Below are positions 46,424-54,982 of a stretch of DNA of 64,000 bases, in pieces. The DNA is from Nostoc sp. B(2019). GTDB taxonomy: Bacteria; Cyanobacteriota; Cyanobacteriia; Cyanobacteriales; Nostocaceae. The stretch's first letter is position 1, and every line of letters begins with the position of its first letter. The DNA lies in assembly GCF_010091925.1 (NCBI RefSeq), contig NZ_WVID01000007.1, positions 1 through 64,000 of the forward strand, read 5' to 3'. The translations under genes and the position numbers were made by a program. The notes under the pieces are model-generated. The model saw nothing but the letters and a program-made list of their open reading frames with translations, had not been told where the DNA came from and did not search any database.

Positions 46424-48121
46424 GTGTCAAAGAAAAAAATACTGATTTTGACAGCCAGCCCAGACAATGAGCTAAGGTTGCGAGTAGATAAAGAAATCAA
46501 AGCGATCGCGCAAGAATTAGATCGTTCTAAAAATCGTGAAAAGTTTGAAATTAAGTTTGAATTAGCAGTTACCCCTGGTGAATTGATTCATATTCTAGAC
46601 ACCGAAAAACCAGAGATTGTCCATTTTTCTGGGCATGGAAAGGAGGCAGGTTTAGTTTTCGAGGATGTAGCAGGACAATCTCAGCTAGTGAGGGCAGAAT
46701 CCCTAGTAAAACTATTTGAGAAATTTAGAAATGAAATTGAGTGTGTTGTTTTGAATGCTTGCTATTCTGAATTTCAAGCTAAGGCAATCAACGAACACAT
46801 CCATTACGTGATTGGCATCAAAAATCAGATAGAGGACACGGCAGCCATTAAATTTGCTGTCGGTTTTTATGCCGCCCTAATCGCAGGTCGTACCTATAAA
46901 GATGCCTGTGACTTCGGTTGTATTGCTCTCGATTTGGAGGGAATACCGGACGATTTGATCGTCTTTTGGGAAAATACCCAACCGATTTTAACCGTTCCAC
47001 GACTCCCCGAACATCCCCCGACAACTCACCACTACCTAAATATTATTAACGCCCTAAAAAGCGGACGATTGGTTCCGTTCATTGGCCCGGGGTTTAACTT
47101 GTTTGACGGACAGCTCACGAATCAGAGACTTAGCGAAATTGAACTAGCAGATTACTTAGCCCAGAATTTGGGAATAACCTCTCCCTATGAAGATTTAGTG
47201 GGAGCACCTTGTCCACTCTGCCTTGTCAGTGCAGATGATCTGCCAGCCGATTGCCCTCTCAAAAAAGCCCTGCTGCAAGGAACGATAACAGCTTGTCCAC
47301 TCGCTAACGAACAGGCACTTGCCCTTGCGAAGATGAATCTTCAGTACCTTGCCCAATATATCCAGCTCACCTTCGGCATCAAAAATGTTTACGAAAGGTT
47401 GTACGAACTGTTGAGAGGGAGATACAGTCCTAGTCGATTTTACCTGTTCTTGGCTAATCTCCCTGGAAAAATGAAAGACAAGCAATATCCTTTGCCTTAC
47501 CAATTAATCGTGACCACCAATTACGATGATATGTTGGAACGGGCTTTTAGAGCAGCTAATCAACCGTTTGATTTAGTGTTCTATGTAGCGGAAGGCGAAG
47601 AGGCACGTGGTCGATTTAAATATAAACCGTTTGAAGAGAAAGCCCGTCCCATTGACCAACCCAATCTATTGGAAGTCATCGGCAAAGCAAAAGATTGTCC
47701 AGTTATTCTCAAACTCTATGGCGTAGTTGATTTAATTGAGAGTCAACAGTGCAATTTTGTCATTACTGAAGATCACCACATCAATTATTTAGCCTACCGA
47801 GAGATTGGACAATTGCTGCCCAAGGATATTTTGGAAATTTTATGGGAAAGTCACAACATCTTGCTTATGGGCTATAACCCCAGCGATCCGGATCTGCGGG
47901 TCATCGTTAATCGAATCTGGGGAGAGCGGCTAGTTGGGCAAAAATCTTGGATGATCCATCAATCGAAGCCAGGGGAGCTAGATAAAACCTTCTGGGAAAA
48001 GCGACAGGTAGAACTGATCGATAGCCGCTTAGAAGATTACTGTACTGAGTTAGCCAATAGGATAGAAAAGTTGCAACCCAAGCAGCCTCTTTATGAGCGT
48101 TGGAGTCCCTTATATGGGTGA
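46424..48121 (+). CDS. CHAT protease - SIR2-like fusion
   Basis: The 565-residue protein starts with a CHAT (caspase-like) domain: LILTASPDNELRLR at the N-terminus, the His loop VHFSGHG (His67/His71) and the Cys strand VVLNACYSEF (Cys113). Both residues of the His-Cys dyad are present. From about 205 it is SIR2-like: SGRLVPFIGPGFNLFDGQ, then LIVTTNYDDMLERAF, then LLMGYNPSDPDLRVIV. The place where SIR2 NADases carry the catalytic His (KLHG) reads KLYG (Tyr432), so NAD+ cleavage may be lost or altered. GTG start. Its end overlaps the STAND gene, implying one operon with Trypco2. Likely an effector of a conflict system. Confidence 0.82.
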   Translation: MSKKKILILTASPDNELRLRVDKEIKAIAQELDRSKNREKFEIKFELAVTPGELIHILDTEKPEIVHFSGHGKEAGLVFEDVAGQSQLVRAESLVKLFEKFRNEIECVVLNACYSEFQAKAINEHIHYVIGIKNQIEDTAAIKFAVGFYAALIAGRTYKDACDFGCIALDLEGIPDDLIVFWENTQPILTVPRLPEHPPTTHHYLNIINALKSGRLVPFIGPGFNLFDGQLTNQRLSEIELADYLAQNLGITSPYEDLVGAPCPLCLVSADDLPADCPLKKALLQGTITACPLANEQALALAKMNLQYLAQYIQLTFGIKNVYERLYELLRGRYSPSRFYLFLANLPGKMKDKQYPLPYQLIVTTNYDDMLERAFRAANQPFDLVFYVAEGEEARGRFKYKPFEEKARPIDQPNLLEVIGKAKDCPVILKLYGVVDLIESQQCNFVITEDHHINYLAYREIGQLLPKDILEILWESHNILLMGYNPSDPDLRVIVNRIWGERLVGQKSWMIHQSKPGELDKTFWEKRQVELIDSRLEDYCTELANRIEKLQPKQPLYERWSPLYG

Positions 48122-51100
48122 AGTACCTTACCTGGGTTTAAATCCATTTTCAGAAAAAGACGCACCATTCTTTTTTGGACGGGATGAGCAAAAAAGAGCG
48201 ATCGCCAGAAATCTTAGGGTTTCGCGCCTAACAGTCCTGCTGGGGGAAAGTGGAGTAGGCAAAAGTTCCATTCTGCAAGCTGGCATTGTTCCCCAGTTCC
48301 ACCGGGATATCGAACGAAACCGACAAGAGCATGATGGTAAGCCCCAATGGGCTGTTGTTGTGTTCAATGCCTGGCACAGTGATAATCCACTTGTGCTGCT
48401 GGTGAACGAGATGCGGAATTCTGTTGCCGCAGCCCTGAAAATTGACCCGACTAGTTTGAAAGATGAGGCAACAATCGCCGAAAGTCTGCAAACCTGGACA
48501 CAGATGTTGAGTGGAGAGCCAGAAAGAGGTCAAATTTTCATCATTCTCGACCAATTTGAGGAATACTTTCAGTATCACCCACAGGAGTCTGGAGAGGGAA
48601 CCTTCGCCGATGAGTTTCCCCGATGGGTGAATCGTCCTAGCTTGTCGGTCAATTTCCTCATTGCCATGCGCCAGGATGCTCTAGCCAAACTCAATCGCTT
48701 CCAAGGGCGAATTATCAATATATTTGATAATCAACTGGTACTCCAGCGCCTTGACCGACTTTCAGCACGAGACGCAATTGTCAAGCCAATTGGGCAATAC
48801 AACCTCCAACAGATTATCACCGACCACTTTATGACCTCGCGACTAACCCTGCTCTCCACAGCTAGCATGGGGAAGAGTCACATCCTCAAATATGGTGTCG
48901 CCGATCGCTTACAGCAGATTGCCCAGCAAAACCTAGACAATGAGGGCGTACCTCAAATAGCCACCGTTATCTGTAATTCCTGGCGCGGCAATCCAGTTGT
49001 TAATTTAAAACAGCAGCTTGCCAGGGATATCAGAACACTCTTTCCTAATGTCCAAGTTCCTCAAGCCGGGACTTCATTGGCTCAAACCTTGCAGGAGTGG
49101 GCGGAGCATATCGGTGGAAAAGAAGGAAAGGGTAAACTTTTTATCATCCTCGACCAATTTGAAGAGTTTTTCCAGTATCAGCAGCCGGATATGGGAGAAG
49201 GAAGCTTTGTCGCAGAATTTGCCCGTGCGGTCAATTATTCTGAATTGCCTGTCCATTTCCTGATTACCATCCGTGATGAGGCATTAAGCCTGCTCAAATA
49301 TTTTGAACAGCTCGTCGCTGGCATTTTTGACAATCACTTGCATATTAAAGAACTAGAGGAAAACTCAGAGATTGCTGATTTAGTTAAACCGATTGAGGAA
49401 CCCACCGACCAAACAAGCCAGGCGATCGCGATCGAACCCGAATTAGTTGAGGAGGTCTTAAATCAGGTTCAGGTTGGCATGGTTTCTCTCATCGAAACCG
49501 ATCAAGGTAGGATTAGTATCCCTTCTACCTCCCAGGAAAATGTAGAAATTGAAGCTCCCTTTCTAGAACTGGTCATGGAGCGCCTCTGGAAAGAAGAGAT
49601 CGGCAAAAAAGGCTCACGCTGCCTACGGTTAGAGACACTGAATCAATTCAGCATTCCAGAGAAGAATATAACTGGGGCCCAAAGGATCGCCAACGAGCAT
49701 CTAAGTGAACAGATGAATATTCTCTCAGACAGAGAACGGGATGCTATGGCAACTGTCTTTAAATACTTGGTGAGTGCAGGAGGGACTAAGATTGCTTATC
49801 CTGTTCTCGACTTGCCGGAGACTATAGGGCTTAACGCAGGTGAACTCATATCTGTGCTAGACAAACTCGACAAGCAACGCATCTTGCGTACAGTCAAAGC
49901 CCCCAACCATTCAGATGTGAAACGTTATGAGATTTTTCACGACATCCTAGCTTTACCAATTTTAAACTGGCGTGACCGATACTTGCTGGAAAAAACACTC
50001 AAAGAAGAAAAAGAAAAAGGAAAGCAGAAAGCAGAGGAGCAGATTCGTCACGGCCTTTTAATTGGGCTAGGATTAGCTATTTTAGGTTCTTTCGTGGGAG
50101 CTTCAGGGTGGATAGGTAGCGAGATGAGAGAATTGCAGATGGCAGCGACCGAAATGAAAGAAGCTAGGGAAGTTTTTAGTTCCAGACCCTCTGAACCTTA
50201 TGGACAAATTCTGGGATTAATCAAGGGAATAAAAGCAGGAAATAGTTTATTAAACCACTTGAGTAATCGCTTTCTCACTTGGAACCCCTTTCTCAGAACG
50301 TCAATCGAGCGAGATGAAAAGGATGCGATCTGTTACCTAGAGTATATTCTCAAGAACATCCAAGAGAAAAATCACTTTACTCTTACCTCAGTATCTCAGA
50401 GTGAAATCCGTAGCTTCAGTTTTAGCCATGATAACCAGCTCTTAGCTATTAGTTCCGAAGACGGCGAAGTCCGCCTGTGGCCGCTGCCGTTAAAAGGCAA
50501 GGCAAAAAACCCAATATCAGTTTTTGGAGGTTCCGTTTGGAGCCTCGGTTTCAGCCATGATAACCAGTTCTTAGCTATTGGTTCCGCCGACGGCAAAGTC
50601 CGCCTGTGGTCGCTAAAAGACGAGAAACTGGACAAAACAATACCAGTTTCTGGAAATCCTGTCTTAAGCCTCAGTTTCAGCCATGATAACCAGTTCTTAG
50701 CTATTGGTTCCGCCGACGGCAAAGCCCGCCTGTGGTCACTAAAAGACGAGAAACTAGACAAAACAATACCATCTATTAAAAATAAAAGTCCTGTCTATAG
50801 CCTCAGTTTCAACCGTAATGGACAGCGCTTAGCCGCTGGCTACAAAGACGGTACTGTCTGCCTGTGGGATCTCCAGAACCCGAAATTTTGCAATCCTCCC
50901 AAAAATCTCCAGAAGCAGGATACCGTTTGGAGTCTTAGCTTTAGCCAGGATGGACGGCGTTTAACTACTGGCTACCAAGATGGTATTGTCAGGCTGAGTA
51001 CCCTACAGGGTGAGAAACTCGAACAATTCCCTACCCTAGAGGGCCAGAAACAGAAAGAACCTCCAGTCAATTCAGTCGGCAGAGTTCCAGTCTTGAGCAT

Positions 51101-51314
51101 CACCTTTAGCCCGGATGACAAGCTTATGACTACTGGTTACAGAGACAGCAATATCCGTGTCTGGAACCTTCAGCTTAAGAAACCAAAAATCGAGCAGAAC
51201 TTAGAGGGATTGTTAATAAGTGGTTGTCAGTGGCTCGATGACTATTTTGAAACTAACCTTGAGGATACGACCAAAGAAGCCAAAGAAGTATGTCAAAAAT
51301 ATGTGGATTATTAG
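48114..51314 (+). CDS. Double nSTAND NTPase - WD40 sensor protein
   Basis: The 1066-residue protein contains two NTPase modules in tandem. The first has Walker A GESGVGKSS (44-52) and Walker B FIILDQFEE (142-150). The second has a degenerate P-loop TASMGKSH (249-256) and an identical Walker B FIILDQFEE (343-351). A winged-helix-like region follows, then a membrane segment (GLLIGLGLAILGSFVGAS, about 645-662). The C-terminal third has WD40-type repeats (for example SFSHDNQFLAIGSADGKVRL). STAND proteins oligomerise on ligand binding, with WD repeats as sensor. The ATG at 48114 has GGAG eight bases upstream; 48093 is the alternative. Overlaps the CHAT-SIR2 stop. Confidence 0.85.
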   Translation: MGEVPYLGLNPFSEKDAPFFFGRDEQKRAIARNLRVSRLTVLLGESGVGKSSILQAGIVPQFHRDIERNRQEHDGKPQWAVVVFNAWHSDNPLVLLVNEMRNSVAAALKIDPTSLKDEATIAESLQTWTQMLSGEPERGQIFIILDQFEEYFQYHPQESGEGTFADEFPRWVNRPSLSVNFLIAMRQDALAKLNRFQGRIINIFDNQLVLQRLDRLSARDAIVKPIGQYNLQQIITDHFMTSRLTLLSTASMGKSHILKYGVADRLQQIAQQNLDNEGVPQIATVICNSWRGNPVVNLKQQLARDIRTLFPNVQVPQAGTSLAQTLQEWAEHIGGKEGKGKLFIILDQFEEFFQYQQPDMGEGSFVAEFARAVNYSELPVHFLITIRDEALSLLKYFEQLVAGIFDNHLHIKELEENSEIADLVKPIEEPTDQTSQAIAIEPELVEEVLNQVQVGMVSLIETDQGRISIPSTSQENVEIEAPFLELVMERLWKEEIGKKGSRCLRLETLNQFSIPEKNITGAQRIANEHLSEQMNILSDRERDAMATVFKYLVSAGGTKIAYPVLDLPETIGLNAGELISVLDKLDKQRILRTVKAPNHSDVKRYEIFHDILALPILNWRDRYLLEKTLKEEKEKGKQKAEEQIRHGLLIGLGLAILGSFVGASGWIGSEMRELQMAATEMKEAREVFSSRPSEPYGQILGLIKGIKAGNSLLNHLSNRFLTWNPFLRTSIERDEKDAICYLEYILKNIQEKNHFTLTSVSQSEIRSFSFSHDNQLLAISSEDGEVRLWPLPLKGKAKNPISVFGGSVWSLGFSHDNQFLAIGSADGKVRLWSLKDEKLDKTIPVSGNPVLSLSFSHDNQFLAIGSADGKARLWSLKDEKLDKTIPSIKNKSPVYSLSFNRNGQRLAAGYKDGTVCLWDLQNPKFCNPPKNLQKQDTVWSLSFSQDGRRLTTGYQDGIVRLSTLQGEKLEQFPTLEGQKQKEPPVNSVGRVPVLSITFSPDDKLMTTGYRDSNIRVWNLQLKKPKIEQNLEGLLISGCQWLDDYFETNLEDTTKEAKEVCQKYVDY
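50552..50771 (+). repeat. Recently duplicated WD40 repeat, 126-bp unit
   Basis: Bases from 50552 (CAGCCATGATAACCAG) recur from 50678 with only three differences over about 94 bases, a 42-residue WD unit copied in place. The flanking WD repeats are much more divergent. Confidence 0.85.
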
Positions 51315-51485
51315 ATATTAAATGCACCCCACAGATTAATCAAGATAATTGACATTTGGGATTTGTTCCATAGTTAAAACTAAGGTATTTTAACGTTTCC
51401 AATACTTAGATTTTTGAGTTATTTAATTTTATTAAATTAAATTTTTAATCCAGTTTTCTTTTATAAAATAGGAGTTTTAATTTAA

Positions 51486-51785
51486 ATGAAAACAAAATCC
51501 AATAATTGGAAGCTTTTACAACTTTTCACAGTAGTAGTAGTTGCTGCAATTGTTAGTTCTGCTCTGCATCATGCAGATCGATTCGAGGATGCAACCATTT
51601 CAGAGTTAACGATAGAAAAGCGGTTAGCAAAGGTGAGAGAATATATAAAGCAAAGAGGAGAAGCACCAAATTACTCGTCTCACACCGTATCATCACCGCA
51701 AGATAATCCTGACGCTCAAGAGAAAGATACTCTTTTCAAGCAGCAGGGCAAATTGTCTCAGTGGGTCAAGTGGGCTAAAGTGTAA
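51486..51785 (+). CDS. Candidate rSAM-modified peptide precursor with WVK-WAK end
   Basis: The 99-residue protein has an N-terminal hydrophobic helix (LLQLFTVVVVAAIVSSAL, about 10-27), then a helical leader-like region (ATISELTIEKRLAKVREYI), a polar linker, and the C-terminal QWVKWAKV (92-99). Leaders with IEKRLxKVRE and tails with aromatic-x-(Asn/Lys) triads are, as I recall, seen in precursors of cyanobacterial GrrM/OscB-type radical SAM enzymes, which join an aromatic ring to the side chain two residues on. W93-V-K95 and W96-A-K98 would be two such triads. The maturase gene starts 14 bases downstream. The membrane helix in a precursor is unusual. Role is inferred from position and motif. 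Confidence 0.55.
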   Translation: MKTKSNNWKLLQLFTVVVVAAIVSSALHHADRFEDATISELTIEKRLAKVREYIKQRGEAPNYSSHTVSSPQDNPDAQEKDTLFKQQGKLSQWVKWAKV

Positions 51786-51799
51786 AATCCGAGAAATGG

Positions 51800-52954
51800 G
51801 TGACGAAATCCATGCAATACACTAATATTGGGCCAGTCGAACTCGTTATCATTCAACCCACTCCTTTTTGTAATCTAGATTGCGATTACTGCTATCTACC
51901 CAATCGTCAATCTAAAACTCAGATGTCCCTCGATTTGATTGAAGCAATCTTTAAAAATTTGTTTCAAAGCCAATTAATTGATCAATATTTTACCGTTGTT
52001 TGGCACGCAGGCGAACCTTTGTCGATGCTGATCGCTTTTTATAATGCGGCATTTCAAATTATTAATCAACTCAATGAAGAGTTAAACCAAAATCGCTGCA
52101 CAATATATCAAGCTATTCAAACTAATGGAACACTAATTAATCAAGCTTGGTGTGATTTGATTAAAAGCTATCAAGTGCAGATTGGCATTAGCCTTGATGG
52201 TCTGGATTTTATCCACAATGCTCACCGCAAAACTAGGAAAGGCTTGGGTACTCACGCCAGCATTATGAGAGGGATATCGCTACTCAAAGCAAATAATATT
52301 GACTTTCGTGTAATTGCTGTGCTGACTCAAGACTCTTTAGATTATCCAGAAGAGATGTTTAATTTCTTCATGGAAAATGACATTAGAAAGGTGGGATTTA
52401 ATATTGATGAAAAAATAGGCTCTCATGAGTCATCATCTTTTGAGAATTTGGGAACAGAAGAACGTTACTTTACTTTTATAAAGCGTTTTTACGAGCTAGT
52501 AAAAAGCACAAACTTTTACTTAAAAATTCGAGAATTTGAGGAGCTTAAAAACAAGATTTGTCACGGAATTTCCAATGAAATAAAAGGACAGTTTACACCT
52601 TTTACAATCATCAGCATAGACTATCAAGGTAATTTTTCCACGTTCTCGCCAGAACTTTCATCTATGAAAAGTTCTATCTATGGCGATTTTATTTTGGGTA
52701 ATGTGAAATATGACACATTTGAATCAGCCTGTGAAACATATCGATTCCAGAGAATCAATCAAGATATTCAAGCAGGTGTCGAGTTGTGTCAGCATACCTG
52801 CCCATACTTCTCTGTCTGTGGAGGCGGTTCTCCTGCTAATAAATACTTTGAAAATGGCTTTTTTGCTTCTTCTGAAACAATTTATTGCAGACATACCACA
52901 AAGATTTTAACAGATATTATTCTGGGGGATATTGAAACTTCTCTAGGGTTATAG
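51800..52954 (+). CDS. Radical SAM/SPASM peptide maturase, GrrM/OscB-like
   Basis: The 384-residue enzyme has the radical SAM cluster motif PTPFCNLDCDYCYLPNR (C24-x3-C28-x2-C31) and the SPASM end ELCQHTCPYFSVCGGGSPAN followed by IYCRHTTK, with cysteines for extra Fe-S clusters. The sequence of the N- and C-terminal blocks matches the cyanobacterial GrrM/OscB family of cyclophane-forming peptide maturases. These abstract a hydrogen and bond an aromatic ring to a residue two positions away. Its substrate is probably the 51486-51785 peptide 14 bases upstream; no glycine-rich GrrA-type precursor is visible. GTG start; an in-frame ATG at 51812 (MQYTNIGP) is equally plausible. Confidence 0.82.
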   Translation: MTKSMQYTNIGPVELVIIQPTPFCNLDCDYCYLPNRQSKTQMSLDLIEAIFKNLFQSQLIDQYFTVVWHAGEPLSMLIAFYNAAFQIINQLNEELNQNRCTIYQAIQTNGTLINQAWCDLIKSYQVQIGISLDGLDFIHNAHRKTRKGLGTHASIMRGISLLKANNIDFRVIAVLTQDSLDYPEEMFNFFMENDIRKVGFNIDEKIGSHESSSFENLGTEERYFTFIKRFYELVKSTNFYLKIREFEELKNKICHGISNEIKGQFTPFTIISIDYQGNFSTFSPELSSMKSSIYGDFILGNVKYDTFESACETYRFQRINQDIQAGVELCQHTCPYFSVCGGGSPANKYFENGFFASSETIYCRHTTKILTDIILGDIETSLGL

Positions 52955-53149
52955 GAAACACATTTAAATCCCTGACTATCTAATTAGTATTTCTGACTTT
53001 TCCCGTTAAGGGGGGTAAATGATTTACCTTACAAGCTTTTTAGGCGAGCGCGTACAATTTTTTTGCCTAACCAATCTGATCCCAATAGTTGAAAAATTTG
53101 AAGGACAATTCTTAATTGATGCGCTCACCTCTTTGTTGTAACAAAATCC

Positions 53150-53444
53150 AGTTGACATCCTCCCACCACTACACCGCAAGCAGTGTAGCGGGGAATTCCA
53201 AAAATCACTTCTTGGGATTCCTCTTTCTGCGACTCGACTTTCTCGGAGGAGTTTTCTCACCCGTGCAGAGATCGATGTCTCCAGAGGCGATTAACCCTTC
53301 GGCTGCGCTCAGGGCTGGCGTTCTCGTGTGCCCCACGGTACGCAGGGCTGTTTCATTCCCTAAAAGGCGCTGATTTACAAGCGTTTCAAGCAAAAAAAAC
53401 AGGTGACTAAAAAATCTGATTGGGCAAGAAAATGGTGAACGCAC
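53150..53444 (-). mobile_element. IS200/IS605 right end with TnpB C-terminal remnant
   Basis: On the minus strand the frame ending at 53205 reads LRTVGHTRTPALSAAEG, then SGDIDLCTGEKTPPRKSSR, which looks like the tail of a cyanobacterial TnpB (GHT...SGEIDL...). It has no start or nuclease core. Below it, at 53164-53193, a hairpin pairs CCACTACAC with GTGTAGCGG, like the structured right end that overlaps the guide (omega) RNA in such elements. No TnpA or intact TnpB remains. This is a decayed insertion between the radical SAM gene and the gene at 53605. Confidence 0.65.
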
Positions 53445-53604
53445 TTAAATTTGCTGGTTGAGGTGGTAGTTTTTCTTTTTTCCACTCAAGCAAATTTCTG
53501 ACTCATACTCTTGACAAAATCCCTAAGAGATCGAATGAATCAGCCCTGCCACGGTACGGAGTCCTAATGTTAATTGTTCAAACTTATTGATTGTAGGAAA
53601 AACT

Positions 53605-53985
53605 ATGAAATTATCAGATTTATCAACAGAAACTCTAGAAAAAATTAAGCTAGTCAGATGGGATAGGATTATTGAGAAACATGAAGGCCCAGAAAGTTGG
53701 GAATTAGTTTTAAGATATGAACAGCCAGAATTTTTGGAAGTTGAAGGATGTGCAATATTATTACCTGTAGATAAATTACATCACCCTAATATCAGTATAC
53801 TACGTTGTATCTGGAGTGCAGATAAGAATTCTGTAACAGTTTTTTTATCTGATACTACCTATGAAGATGATCCCTTCTTTTCTGGATTTATGGCAGTATG
53901 CGATCGCCTTAAGAATGAAGAATTTTTCTTAGCAATCTTGTACCATGAATGGTTTATTATTGAAAGAGCCGCAGTTTTTGAATAA
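53605..53985 (+). CDS. Hypothetical protein
   Basis: The 126-residue soluble protein has no recognised domain. It starts MKLSDLSTETLEKIKLVRWD and contains ELVLRYEQPEFLEVEGCAIL, LRCIWSADKNSVTVFLSDTT and AILYHEWFIIERAAVFE, which suggest an alpha/beta fold. The ATG at 53605 has AGGAAAA upstream; the TTG at 53587 adds only a short leader. It lies directly after the decayed IS element and before the divergent-end gene at 54174, in accessory territory, so an immunity-type or regulatory role is possible but unproven. Confidence 0.55.
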   Translation: MKLSDLSTETLEKIKLVRWDRIIEKHEGPESWELVLRYEQPEFLEVEGCAILLPVDKLHHPNISILRCIWSADKNSVTVFLSDTTYEDDPFFSGFMAVCDRLKNEEFFLAILYHEWFIIERAAVFE

Positions 53986-54173
53986 TGAACTCTCAGTAGT
54001 GGTTAAAAAATAGGACGAGTACTAATAAAATATTCTTATTTTTAGAAACAGAGATTTATCAAATTATGAAAAATGCTAGAGTTTGGCATATTTATGAAAT
54101 GAATGTGGGACAAGTCCGACTTTAATATGGAAATTCAGGCTTACATTACTGTTGCTGGAACAAATATACACAA

Positions 54174-54902
54174 TTATTTTTCGACTACTTCATTAGTTAT
54201 TGATTGCAAAATATCATTGATATTTTGTGAAATCATGGAACCAATTCCCATTGACTCTAAATTTTTAATAGTTGCTTGATATGCTTCTTGAGATTGGTAC
54301 TCCTCCTCAAAATACTGATCATCTTTATAACCATAAAGTATATGGTTAGAATCAATCTTCTTAAAAAATTGCTCAGATGGCATCAAGAATCCTATACTTT
54401 GAAAACAGCCTTCAATATAACCATAAAAATAGCTAATGAAATAGTTGATTTCTTGGCGAGAAAATTCCAATTCAAACGGTTCACGCAGTATTTTATTATC
54501 ATAACCTTCTACCTCAGCCTCCAAAATTCTATACAAGCTGAAGTTGATTGAACCTCGATTGTCATAGATATCAACTAAGTAGAAAAATTTACCTTGTGCT
54601 TTTTCTAAAACCAGTAATACTGGAAAAGAAAAAGAGCCTTTCCAATCATCAATCCAATCACTGCTTTTACCAAACAAGTATGTTAAAGTTACGAGTGACT
54701 GAGCTAAATTAAACTGATCTTTACTTCCTTTTTTCGATAAATAAAGATGTATATAAAACATATAATCATCTTTAATAGGAAGGCTCTTTTTTCTCAACTT
54801 CCCAAATTCGGAATCATCTAACCGCCAAAGTTGATATTTAATATCTTTCGATTGCAGTTCAACTTTACTGCGCTCTTTAATTTGTTTAACTATTTGCTTC
54901 AT
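54174..54902 (-). CDS. Hypothetical protein
   Basis: The 242-residue protein has no motif that I can name. It is rich in aromatic and charged residues, for example FYIHLYLSKKGSKDQFNLAQ and FYGYIEGCFQSIGFLMPSEQ, with no signal peptide or membrane segment. The N-terminus (MKQIVKQIKERSKVELQSKD) is basic. It is read toward the gene at 53605 and away from the subtilase gene at 54983. Base composition is low in GC compared with its neighbours, a possible sign of transfer, though I cannot measure this reliably here. Function unknown. Confidence 0.55.
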   Translation of the reverse strand: MKQIVKQIKERSKVELQSKDIKYQLWRLDDSEFGKLRKKSLPIKDDYMFYIHLYLSKKGSKDQFNLAQSLVTLTYLFGKSSDWIDDWKGSFSFPVLLVLEKAQGKFFYLVDIYDNRGSINFSLYRILEAEVEGYDNKILREPFELEFSRQEINYFISYFYGYIEGCFQSIGFLMPSEQFFKKIDSNHILYGYKDDQYFEEEYQSQEAYQATIKNLESMGIGSMISQNINDILQSITNEVVEK

Positions 54903-54982
54903 ATATTTGAATTGAATTCACTAAAAACAGTATAGTATTAATGTACTATATCGTGTTTTGAATTCTAGCGTTTTTAGCATTA

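Noticed and set aside
50396-50761. Minus-strand ORF opposite the WD40 repeats
   Set aside because: A mirror of the repeated DNA; the plus-strand protein has clear domains.
53024-53260. 78-codon minus-strand ORF
   Set aside because: It spans the hairpin of the IS200/IS605 right end, so it is an artefact of the mobile remnant.
54062-54125. 19-codon ORF between 53985 and 54174
   Set aside because: Too short, no ribosome site and no conservation evidence.
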